The position numbers and the translations under genes were made by a program. 64,000 nt of DNA from Opisthorchis felineus (Eukaryota > Platyhelminthes > Trematoda > Opisthorchiida > Opisthorchiidae), in the NCBI GenBank assembly GCA_004794785.1, contig SJOL01009403.1, positions 2,343,193-2,407,192 of the forward strand, read 5' to 3'. Position 1 is the stretch's first letter. The number at the start of each line of letters is the position of its first letter. Shown piece after piece: positions 27,285 to 39,500 of the stretch. The notes below the pieces were generated by a model that was given only the letters and a program-made list of their open reading frames with translations, made no database searches and had not been told where the DNA came from.

Positions 27285-29565
27285 ACTATCACACGTCCGG
27301 AAGTCTGAGAATACAAAAAAATTATGTTCACAAACTTCCGGGGCATTCCTTGATAGGCAAGCGTGTCAAGGAGAATTGACCGGTCAACCGAGTCGAATGC
27401 GCCTCGACAATCCAGGACTACTAAAGTTGCGGATCATTTGTGCGCATGACGTTGCTCTAGCACCTGACCTGGAGATTTGGTCAATGCAACCCCTACCTGG
27501 CCGGAATCCCACCTGCTGCACTCGTGTCAGCGTTTCACGAGCTACCATAAAGCGATGAATCACAAGTGACGCCAACAGTCTCGTTAAGACCGGGATCCCC
27601 CTGTGGTTACCACACTCAGTACGAGACCCTTTTTGAAAATGGGCACTATCACCTACTCTCCCCAGTTGTCTGGGACAGTCTCCTTTTCCCAAATTAAAGC
27701 AAACAGATCGGACAAGCGCCGACTGAAACCTTCGCCATCTTTGAACAATGCCGGTGGGAGGTCGTCCGGACCAGAGGCTCGGTGGCGCTTGAGAGAACAT
27801 ATGCAGTCATTGACCTCCGAGGCCGTACGGGGTTCCACGTTCACCATCGAGGGTTCTACTTCAGCTGTGGGCTCCAGATGAGTGGCAGCTGGTGGCCATG
27901 ATAACTGTTGTTCGTAGTATTCGGCTCAACGGTCTAGGCGTTCTTTATTCAGGATGGTCATTCCATTCTGATCCTTGGTGGTTTCCGGCGATCGGTCGCT
28001 CGGATCAACTGAAATAATCTCCGGGCATTCCCGGCTTTATGGGCCTCTTCCATTTCCTTGGCTTTCCGTGTCCACCGAACTTCACGGTCAGCTCGAACGC
28101 TCACTTTCACTTGACGTCTGATAATTCGTCGCGTCAAGTTATGTTAGGGACCGGCTGGGATATCTCTCCAAGATTTAAGCAATGCCACTGTTCGGTCTGA
28201 TATCCAGTACTTGAGTGGGCCGGGTAATGCCGTGCTACAGGCAAAACTCCCAGCACAGTGCAAAGGGCGGTGAGAATTCACATCTGATGGTGAGGCTGTT
28301 GCAAGAGACTCCAGAAGACCATTCTGGTAAATTCGTCTGATCTCCAGATCTGCCCAGTTTCTCAGTTGCTAAGCCATTTGTCCGCAACTTACGCGGCCCT
28401 GGAAAACGAAGGAACAAGCCACTCCTGACGAGCGTGTGGTCGGAATCCACAAATGTATTCCAAAACGAGCGGCAGTCAGTTATTGGTCCGCGCCATCGGT
28501 AACTGATGGCAATCTGATCACTTTGAATTCGTAGCTGGCAGGCAGCTGGAGGATTAAATGTGGCCAGACGACTTCGGCTATTTCGGGAGTAAGTACTGCA
28601 TAAAAACAGCCTGGGGTCAGCACACAGCGGAAGCAGTCTTTCACCGTTGTCCGTACTTACCGAGTCCAGTCCATGTCACCACCTGATTGAGTCTCAGATG
28701 CGCTAAGCCTGCCCAATTGTGCGTTCAGATCTCCGGCAATCACAACGATATCTGAGGTTTAAGCTCGTCGCAACAGGGCATTCAGGGCGTCATAAAACTT
28801 GTCTTTGGTGGTACCAGAGCTACATTCAGTTTGGGGCGTAAGCAGAAACGACAAACAGACATCGATCAACTTCTCGCTTGCGATACTCCTTCACAGACAT
28901 TGCCAGACGAACCACACACAGACGACTACCAACAAGTATCAAGTCCAGCAAGGATCCTTCTGCCCGGTGACTCAGGACGATACCAACCCCTGCACATCCT
29001 ACCGCAACAGCTTCTGGATCGCCAGAGGCGCGCAGCCGGAACTGAGTGGAGAGTGACGGGGCGGTTAACTGAACCACTGTGCTTGAATCTTGAATTCTTG
29101 TTCCCTGATACATAGCACACATCAATTGCAAGCAGTCCCAGTGTGTGAGCAAGAGCAGCTTATTGACCTGCTTGCTTCAGAGTGCGGACATTGAAAGCAG
29201 CCAGATAGACTGGGCCTCGAGACTTGAAGATTGATTCCGAGGCGTCTGAGGATGTCGGTGCGGGATGACGCGCAGATGTTGCTCGGAAAACAGATGCAGG
29301 ACGAACGGAGTCATCAGTCCTAACTGCTGGGGCCTACAAGGAGAGAGTTATCAATGGGGTGGGGAGAGGGGGAAAAGTATGTGAAAGAAAAAGAAGAGAG
29401 GCGTCAGCGGTAGTCCGTTTTCGCCTACCCGCGCTGCTGTATGCAGCAAGTAGGACGACTCGGCTGATGGCACCACGCGAAAGCCGATCTGGTATGAGTT
29501 TATTTGTATATGTGCAGTTCATGGGTATACGTGGGCTGGAATACTGCCAGGGCGCCCACACCTAG
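27285..29565 (-). mobile_element. RTE-like LINE, copy C (3'-truncated)
   Basis: On the minus strand the element runs from a leader (29565-29340) into the EN start (VYLAAFNVRTLKQAG), then TRIQDSSTVVQL, GVGIVLSHRAEGSLLDL, CLFVVSAYAPN, and a GDLNAQLGRLS catalytic motif at about 28740. The RT follows: CICSLKRHRASGPDDLPPAL, FKKGSRTECGNHRGI, VGFRPGRGCIDQI, and LDCRGAFDSVDRSILL at about 27400. It then loses its frame and stops before the YxDD block. Stops and frameshifts are frequent. It converges tail to tail with copy B. Confidence 0.8.
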
Positions 29566-30431
29566 ACGGGAGGACGATTAGGGTCCTCAACCAAAGTCTG
29601 GCTCAAAAGCCTGACCACAAGGCGGCGGTGTTCGGTGGGAATTGCAAGTACATTACCATTTTTACGGAACAAGTCGCCACACATGTTCTTACCCCCAACC
29701 TGGAGGACCAGGATACTGTGTTCGTCAGACCACTAACCATTGACCAATCTGGTATGAGAGACTCTGCGAGTGTCGCGCGGACACCACTATAGCTCAATGG
29801 GTCTCGAAGGTACACAAACAACCACACCACGGTAAGGTCCAGTCTCTTTTTGACGGAGGTTAAAAAGATTTGTCCCGCAACGTATATCGGTGCTTCATAG
29901 GGGTCACAGTCCATTGATGGCGAGCGAGCGTGCCGTAACACACCGAACGTATTGTGGAACAGCAGGTTAGATATTCTGACCAATCCAGTTCTACGATAAC
30001 CGTTCAGTGTTCTGGGTTGTCCTTACCTGGTTGTTTTTAACCACTGAGTTTTCCATAGGGAACGGTGATTAACCATGGGGCGCTTCGCATTTTCAGTGTA
30101 CACTGGTGCGCATACTAGGTTCTGCATATGTTTTATTTGGCGCGGACACGTATGCAGGAGAGACCACTCCTCAGACTAGGCCACTTTTGGTGGGCCCCTC
30201 GAAGCCTATGTCACTAGTTAAGTTCCTCACATTAGAAACCACTTGGAGGCAGCTACTTTTTCCAGGTCCTTCAAGCGGTCTTTCCAAACGGGGCAACAGC
30301 TCTTGAGTTCCTGCAGGTTCTCATATCATACTGCTTCATTTTTGTAGATGCATTTAGAAGGTGAACGTAGTAGGATCACCTTCAGTGGAGCATAGAAACT
30401 CATCAGAACGCAGCTTCCAACTGACCACACA
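29566..30431. promoter_or_regulatory. upstream region of the sorting nexin gene
   Basis: No gene or repeat was recognised here. The 5' untranslated region and promoter of the downstream gene must lie in it. A pyrimidine-rich acceptor-like site (CATTTTTGTAG, ending at 30347) lies 84 nt before the start codon. It could be a cis-splice acceptor or, since trematodes use spliced-leader trans-splicing, an SL acceptor. Neither can be shown from sequence alone. No clear TATA box was seen. Confidence 0.35.
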
Positions 30432-30538
30432 ATGAATTGGAAAGTGTTGTGCACTCTAGCTGTACTACTTACCGTTCTTCATTATGGACCCATGCTCGTC
30501 GTATACAGTGTCGTTGCATTGGGATGCTTCCTTCTCGG
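30432..30538 (+). CDS. SNX13-like: SNX13-like exon 1: start and membrane anchor
   Basis: The start codon is at 30432. The 35 whole codons are mostly hydrophobic ([12 protein letters not shown], then [15 protein letters not shown]) and give one or two closely spaced membrane segments, as in the N-terminus of SNX13. The exon ends two bases into a Gly codon before GTGAGTTG. Intron 1 is 40 nt. Confidence 0.8.
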
Positions 30539-33500
30539 GTGAGTTGAACACGCCTTCGTGATTTTTCTCCCCTACAAGCTTGCTATTCTCTATGGATAGG
30601 GAAATGTTTCCCGATATTTTTCAAAAACACAAGTGCACCGCGAGCAAGGGAATCCCCACAGTATATTCGGCAGTCGTCTTAGCATATTAACCAACCCCTT
30701 TTAAGGTGACCGCTATCATGGATGCGGAAGGAGTACCCAAAGCAAATACTAAAATATCCAGCTCGCTAGCACTGGATGTCGTCTGCAATCAGGTGTGTGT
30801 CGGCTCCCTTCCTTTCAGTTACTAGAGGTAGATTATATCCTATATCCTTCGTGACTACATCTATTCGTGGTACGCGCCACTCACTCCGGACACAGTTTTT
30901 CCGACCGAGCTACACCGACTGTTACAGCAAATCACCGCCAACTTGGTTAAAAGGTAGCTTTTTCCTGGCGTTTGTTCCTTACCAGCTGATTTGTACCAGG
31001 ATATCCCAGGTCAATTGGATTCCATTTTTGACAGAAACACTGTTTAATGATTTGGCCTCTCATGTTCGACTCTACCGTACTATGCTTGAGCAGCAGAAAT
31101 CAATGGGTGACAAAGGTTCTATTTCTTCTGTCGTACTCCAGTTTTATCTAACATTGTATAGATCACTTGCAACTGTTTTTTGACTGCGAGACGGAAACCG
31201 AGAAAACCATATGCAGAGAAAACATATGCACCTCGGGCGAACAGGAAAAAAGTAACGTGCGTTAGTTTCTGCAACCATGCCTCGCAGAATATCTCCGCCG
31301 TATCAGCGAGACGCTTTTATTTTTCATCCTACCAAACGAGGAGTATCGCGTCCCCGCAATTCGTTATATTGCTCGGGTAAGTCAGAACTTGTGCTTGCAA
31401 GTTTACTGCATCTTCTCCCAGGAGTTGTTGGTGACTACAGTGCTTGTACCGACTATCAACCTCTTGTCGGATCCGGATTTTGTGAATCGATCAGTAGCCT
31501 GGTTTGTAAGTTGTTGACTCCGTTTATTTCTGAGTTTGGCCCCGTTCGGGTTATCTGACCTTGAATGCTTCTTCAACTTCAGTCATATTCATCCCCATGC
31601 CAAATCGATTCAGACCTTACTTGAATACACGAATTTTCTTACATCTTATATCATGCGCATGTTTTATGTCCATAGCTGTTGTGCAAGTAAGGCTGATTCA
31701 CCTTAAGCCGGGACTATGATGAAGGTGCTCAAGTTTGGTTCACGTTGTTTGGTTGTTGTAGAGGTCTGTGTGCCTGCAAGTATTCAGGGCAGTTTAAAAG
31801 TGAGTAGCTATTGTTGATTATCCCCCTCAAAATGTGAAACGCACATCAGACCTAGCTGAAGTTCCTTTGTCCAGCTGCCTAGTTAAAATCTACCGATTGT
31901 TTACCAAGCCCTTCTGAAACGAAGCTCCTTTAATTTTGGCTGACTGATTGATAGTGCACTTACAGTGCGCAGCTTTTCGATCCGCATCCAAGTTAAAATT
32001 CTATGCTATTACTATAAGAAATTTATACTAGGAAGCGAACCACAACCCGAGTGATATTAGGTTTTCCGAATCGTACTGTTTATTCGCATGATTTATTATC
32101 GTCGTTCCAGTGTCCCAAAATTTTCATCCCTAATTTCGAATGCGTGACGACGCTTAGAAAGTGTAACTAGTCAGCAAATCGGTTATGTGACTTTCAGTTC
32201 TCTTTTACTCAAAGCCTGAAGTGTTCCTACCAGAATGTTTGCTTTCACTCCAGCCTCCTGTCCGAAGCAGGTTGGTAAGTGACGGATGTAAAAAAAATCA
32301 TTCAGCTGTAACACCCTTTCGGTGCCTAGCTGCCATGCTACCCGAAGGAAGCACGAGGGCTGGGATACTACCAGGTTGCCTAAGCCTAGACAGGGGAAGT
32401 CGAGAGGCAGCGATCAGGTTCGAACCACGGACCTTCGGGTCAGTAAATTCGCGCTCTAACCACTGAACCTATGTAGTCGTAGGCCGTGAAACCAAGCCAA
32501 CACATTCTCCTCAATTGTAAACACATGTTACTCTGAAATCGCACTTCGTTGGCCGAGGTTTAATTGCAACTAAAGTGGATCGGTTACAGAATTTGTGACT
32601 TAAAACTTCAATCGTTCCGTGTTCTGAATTCTTCTTTGAAGAGAGGTACTTCAGTCAGCGCTGAAAAAGTAGACGAACATCCACCGAGTTTGCCACTCTG
32701 GTGACCAAAAATGGCCAGCTAACGAGGCATCTTTTGTTCATGACTCCGAAAGCACTTCAGGTGAATATAACATTGTTGTCTACGAATGAGTTCGTTCGTA
32801 GTTCTATACCGGCTGAGTCTGTAGTCATGCTCACGTTATCTTGCCTGTTGTTTGGTCATCATCTTTGTGCTAGTCAAGTATTCCTCATCGGTTGCACACA
32901 TGCTGTGTTTGTCGGCCTTGAGCTATGGGCGGTGCTGCAACAACCCATATCCATCTTCTGAAAACCCGTGTTCTGTTGTACTTGAGTGATACCCGATGTC
33001 CTATATCTGTTTTGGTATACGAGTCTTTCGCAGTGCCCCTTAGCTCCTCCCCAACACCAGTCCCTCCAGAATCTACATCAACCCTTGTCCCAGGGCTCCT
33101 TCAGTTAGGAGAACTGATTGCAGTCACCCTATGTCAGATTTAATCGGCCACCCTTTTTAAGTTTGTCTCTGTTTGAGTGTTTATAGCTTTTATAGCTGGT
33201 TTTTCACACGGAATTTTAATTTCTGTGTTATGTGTGATCCCGTACGAATCTGGGGTGACTCGTACTCCGGAGAATTGGGACTGGTTGGAAAAGAGAAGAA
33301 ATCCCTATGCAGTCGGAGAAGAGTAGTCATCTGTTCACATAGGTCTGTCGATGGGAAATGTACCCAAGGATCTGCGGTTAGCCAAATGCGGTTGGTGTTC
33401 TCCTATATGTTTGAACCATATTCTTTTTTACCAGTCGACCGTTTAAACCATTTTTAGGCTATGTTACTGGCTTACTTTGAACCAACTTTTACACTTATTT

Positions 33501-36500
33501 GCATTCAAGACCAAAGATAATGCCTTCACCAGCGAGTACTTCATCCAAGCGCTGAAAATGTCCGATAGTCCTGATGAACTGGAAGTCGTCGTTCAACAAA
33601 CCACTGGGTTTACGGAAATGCTTCGTGGCCGCGACACTGGTGGGGATGACGGTATGTTCAGTGCCTCCGATGTGCATTCTTTCGAACCGTGTTCTAAATA
33701 TCATCAGGGTAATCTTCCTTCCACCTTATTTGGGATTACCGTGTGCTATAAATCACTGACAGCTTTGTGGACGTCATGCTCGTTCCCTTTTCCATACCCT
33801 AGCATGCTGCCGTACATAACAGACTTACCACCCCAACCGCCTGTCAGCTAACCGCCCGTTCACATGACTGGCTACAAGGGCACGTGCGCTTGACTGATGG
33901 GGATGGGGTAATTTCTGATGGACTTGAATGCGGGCCCCGTAGGAAGCCCCATTATTCCAAGTCCTTCGATAAGGAACGCCCATTGGGAGAACCAAAGTGT
34001 CGCTAAGTGCTGGATGTCCCTTTCTCAGAAGTTTTATAAATATGCTTCGAAATGCCCGTGGTATGAGGACTGGAGATAGCTCAGTGGTTAAGTTGCCAGC
34101 TTACGGACCGAAAGGTCCGTGGTTCGAACCCAACCTCAGCATCTCGACTACTCCTGTCTAGGCTTGGGCGACCTGGCAGTATCCCAGCCCTCGTGCCTCC
34201 TTCCGTTGGTATGGCGGCTAGGCACTGAAAAGGTGCTACAGCTGAACGATTTCGGTCATGATATGACGACACACAAAAATGCACTTAGATGAATTTGTTG
34301 AATCTTCGAGAGGTGTTTGCTTTCTAAAGGCATCCACACAACCAATACATAAAAATTACAGTTAGCGACACTTCTGTCACAGCCATATTGTTACCCAAAA
34401 TCTGGTGTGCTCGAAAAGTTTTCGTGGTTCTCTAGAACTTCCTTCATACTTCAATAAAAGATATGTGCTTAGTGTCGTTAGCAGATAAGAATTTTTTACC
34501 AGCATTATGTACACCACCAGACTGGAAATCCGGCAAAGTGTATTACGTTTGTTCTAGTAACTTGCTTTGTCGGTGGATAATTCATTCGCGTCACCGCTTA
34601 ACAGACGTCGCAACAGGAGTTGAATCTAATAAGCGGTGAAACTGACATATCCCATTTTGCTTCTTCACTCTGCTCTCCTCTCGTACCGAAATGTACCAGA
34701 AGTCGCAGCACTTCTGTTATTAGAAAGGCTATCTTTAGGTTCTCTCACTTGACCTCATATGGTGCAATCATCTTTGAATCCCAGGGAGCTCCAGTTTCCC
34801 GAATTTGCATGATTCCATCTTCCCTTGAGCATACTGTCGATATGTAATCCGATTAGCCGTAGCCGCTAGATGTTGAATTCTGTTCGAATAGTCCGCCGTT
34901 CGAAGAAAGAACTTGTCTCCTTTTAAGTGTCAGTTGTTGTAATCGTTTGTTTATGTGAGGTTTGGTAAATTTGAGATTTGCAGCGAACCATCCTATCAAT
35001 AAAGTCGCTATTCCCTATCCCATTTAGTGATTGCAGATCAGCTGTTTTTATCGCTTCGCCTTAAAAACTGGAGTAAACGGCGAGTAGAAAACAGATGTAT
35101 CTCCGCTCATTAGAAGGACGAAATGTATCAAATTACTCAGAAGCAAGGTGTATTCATATGATGCAAACCACTCACGTAAGCTGCATCCACTCAGAAGTTG
35201 GCTGTAACCTATTTGCGCAGACTTTATGTGTGAACTCCGGAGCTCTGCTTTTTTGCCTCTCAGAAACCTCACTCTGTGACAGAGCCATCATAAACGTTGC
35301 CACTTTTAAATACAAATGGGCGATTTGACCCTCAATTATATCACTGAGCTCCATTGAACAGTTTAGCAAAATTCGGGGTCAAACTGTCTGTGGGATCTCT
35401 AAGGCGGATTTGCACAGCTTGCAACGTCTACTCTGGAAATCTGTCATAAAGCGGGAGACTAGCCTTTCTCATTTTCATTAGTAAGTCAGCTGAGCTCCGA
35501 AGATGAAGCACGGTAGCAGGTAGCATGATGGAATTCACCTCAAACGACTAGGCGCTAATCTCGTGTTTTCAACTCAGATTGTGTGCCTTGACAATAAACG
35601 TAGTCTATGGCCGTTTGCAGATAGTGTGAAACAATGGTTTGTGTGTTTGGCTGGATTAATTGCCAGAAATGGCGGCTAAGCGATTGCCGTCATACCCCCA
35701 GTTTTTTGAAGTTTGTCTGATTGAACGCTTGGAGGTGTAGGCACCTCACAATACCTGGAGTAGACTAGCACCAGGTTCCTCCCTCACCCACTCTTTTCCC
35801 TTTTTCGCTTCAAGGCTTTACATATAATCGTTGTGATTGTGATGCATCAACACTGATGTTGCCTTCTATGACGGTGATGGTGCCTTGTGCAATGACAGAG
35901 GCTCCTTTAGGGGATTGTTTTTTTTTTGTGCTGTCGAGGGACAAAAATGTATTAGACATAGCGCCAGCAATCTTCCAATTCTTGTAAAGTTTCATGAGGA
36001 ACTCCAGATCCCGAAAAATTCTGTGGATCCGTTCTGCGTCTATTGTTGTTGCTCCCCTGTTTCCATTCCTTCTGTTGCTAACGCAGACTTCAGAATCTTA
36101 ATCTGTAAATATACGCACACAAAACTCATGTACAATATTTCCGTTCACCTGATGGTCACTTAGGGCACAAGCTCTGATATAACCATCCAACAACGTCAGC
36201 ACGAGACAACCTGCATCGACATGAGGCATGGCTAGTTTACACCTGTCAGTCCATCATCATAATTTGTCGTCAAAGTACAACAGTGCATTAGTGAGTCGAC
36301 AGTCTGTCACTTAGTGACGCATTATCCGTTCGAAAATTTGTTCCCAGCTTCATGGAACTGTGTTTGAGTCGGTCTTGTAGTCCCAGTTTTTATGAGGATT
36401 TTGACAATAACACCGAATTCTTGTAATATGTATCCACTCTTCTGTCTAATCATTTCCCTATGTACTGCACGATTGGTGGGTATAATTGTGAGAACTTCCT

Positions 36501-39500
36501 CCTATGTATCTCATTATACGGCTGGTGTAGGTCTAACTGAACCGATCACTTTTTCTGTGATTTCATCTGTCTGCACTAAACGGAGTCATTACCAAAACCA
36601 TAATCTCGCCCCGTTTTTGTTGAACACTTGTACCTTGCATTTTCTTAAGTCCCGAGATTATTCTCCGTTTTGCTTCAATTATGTGACAAGAAGGTATCTA
36701 GGTTCCAAGTTTGAGAATCACACAGTGACGCTGATTTCATCGTAGTATTTTTCTGGTGTTCTGTCACGAATTGACCTACTAGATAGAACTACACCACTGG
36801 TAGTCCTTTTCTTCCAGAGACTGTTCACTGCATTTGTTTTTTCCTTGTTTTACTAGATTTGGCTATCAAGGCTCAACTCGGAAGCTTAGATTACTTGCGC
36901 AAGATTTGCGCGCAGCGACTTGAAGAGATCAAAGAAGGTGTGATGGACAAGGTTCGTCGAGTGTCTCTGTTTCAAGAGTTGTTTTTAGTTCTGCTTGCAT
37001 GCGTTCTATTTTTCTAGCAAAGTTTATTTCTGCTTTTTGTGCTCTAATCAGCCCGAGGCTTTCGTCTACAACGTACAGCCAGGCACGAAGCTTTATGATA
37101 TGTCCTTCAAGGAGCTTATGTCCAAAAGTGTGGCACTTGTGAGCTTCTTGGGTAAGTCCCCATATTGCGCCCCTGTGTCGACGCTTGACAATTACCAGCG
37201 ACCGAAGTATTTTTAGCACTGCGTCGAGACCCGTGTCCGAGGAATAATTCATCATTTCCGCCTCTTCCACTGTCCTAGACTTCTTGACCTCTGTTGGCAA
37301 ACACCACCTTCTACGTCTGTATCTAAACTGTGTGGTAAGTGCACCTGTTGTTGACAGCCCGTGACTTTTTGTATCTGTAGCTCTGGTACGATAAGCGTAT
37401 CCGATTTTTTTTGGTGTAACAGTTTGTTTGCATCTTAGGATTTAGGAAGGGGAGAACCTCAGGAACAATCACTTCCCTTTATAAGAGACATCATTTGGAG
37501 CGTCTCAACTGCTTTTGATTTCTAGTTATTGCCTGATCGCGCACTTTGCATACAAACAAGGCCAGAATTTAACATGAGTATTAAAACTTTCCAGTTCGAA
37601 CTTGCCTGAATTTTACTAACGGACGGACCCCAGCAACGTCATCGAGATACGCAAAATTTTTTGATCCTCATCAAGTTGTACAACCCACGCTTTATCGTCT
37701 CTAGTTTTTTTGGGAGGGAATTTTCCAACATGAAACTTCTTCGTCCTAATGCACGAGTCTTCACCCAATGGTTTACTGATATGTGTCTTGGTTTGAACCA
37801 TGTAGCATACCTGACAATGACCAACAAATTATGTATTCGCAACCCTTCAGTTGCTACGTTCTGCTTTGCTAGGACGCACAACCTTGGTCTTTTCGGCGGA
37901 AGACAATTTTTGTGCAGAGACTATCTGTAACGATACCTCACTGTAGCTTCACATATTGGGTATGTAGTGAGGTGCTTCAAATGCAAGGTGTGTATCACTT
38001 ATCCTGTCGGAAGAACCCGGTCCACTTTGCAAACAAAATGATGTCAGGGTTACAGATGAAGCTCAGCCACTTGCACTTGGACTGTTTTGTTCATGCTTGA
38101 CTATTTCCTGCTCGATTGCTAGGGGATTTCGTTACCATGGAGGACTGTTATCGCAGGAAAAAGTTGATTCGCAGCACATCTTCCTCCGTGTTTTTAGACG
38201 GAGGATTTGTTGCGGGAGTCGAGTGGTTCCAGGTCGAGAATAGAGGGAGGACAGAATCGAATGGCGTAATATACGGTTTAGTCGTCTAATACGAGCTGAA
38301 AATACAGAGCGAAAATTACCAGTTAATGATATATGAAACGTAAGGTTTACATACTCATGACATTCACCCCACCTTGGAATAAGTGTGTACTGTTGCGGTA
38401 AACGAGAGTTTATAGAAAAATATAAAAAACTAGTAGTTACGTAGAGTCGTTCACGCCTTTCTGTCGCGCACATTGTATGGTTGGGTGCGCTTTTGTCGTA
38501 TAAAAGTATCTAAGTGATTTTCTGGATCTTCATTAGAATGAGATGAGACATCGTTAAGAAGCAAGATTTCAGTTTCTGAAGAATCGCGGTAGATTGATGG
38601 TGTTGGGCGAGGTTCCTCTTGTCCGGTGACATGCACTGGTTCCAGTTCTACGTCGGAAGGATCGGATATCGTGCCGTTACCTTTAGGAACCAAGCAACGT
38701 AAGGATACGGTTTCGCGTTTGCCATCTGGACAAACTGTGTGGGCGTATTGTAGATTACAAGAGACCAGCTCCACCACCTCTACCAGAGGGTCATATTTAG
38801 AGACTCGATCGTTGTGTTTTAAAACGATCGGCCCAGGGAAAGTAAGCCAAGTAGGTAGGGAGACACCGTTGGCTGATTGTCGTGTGAACGGCAGGAAACG
38901 TTCGTGTGGGGTACAGTTGATACTAGTACACAACAGGGATCTGATACAATGGAGAGAGAAGGAAAACCGCTCAGTGTGTGGCAGGCAAGCCGCGTGATTC
39001 TATAACCAGGCAGATGGTCTCCCACGGGGTACCATTAAGTCGTTCAACCTGACCACTACATAATGGATTATAGGCAGCGATTTGACTAGTGGCAACGCCT
39101 TTACCGAACAGTGTTTGAGTTCAGTTGCAATGAATGTAGAACCGCGATCTGAGTAAATGTAAGCGGGCATATCAAACAGTGAAAACTGTTGACTCAAACA
39201 GCGAATTACAGCGAATTATGGGCGCAAGGATAAACAAAAGGGAATCGAGAATACTCGTCAACGATTGTTAAGAGGTACTTATTACGAGTGTTTGAGGGAA
39301 GTGGGCCTTTAAAGTCGATACTAAGGCGTTCAAAAGGTTGTGTGGCTTTGATAAGCTGGTCACGAAAAGTGTCATAAAATTTTGGTTTGAGTTCGGAGCA
39401 TGTGGAACAGTTAGACACCATACGTCGGATATCGCTGACTGAAAAAGGAAGGCTCTTAGAACGGACAAAATGTGCTAATCTTATGACCCTGGGATGGCAT

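Noticed and set aside
37912..38010. Alternative RGS exon containing [14 protein letters not shown]
   Set aside because: The Trp looked like the RGS FW motif, but upstream residues and phase do not fit. The exon at 37279-37334 fits both neighbours in phase and aligns better.
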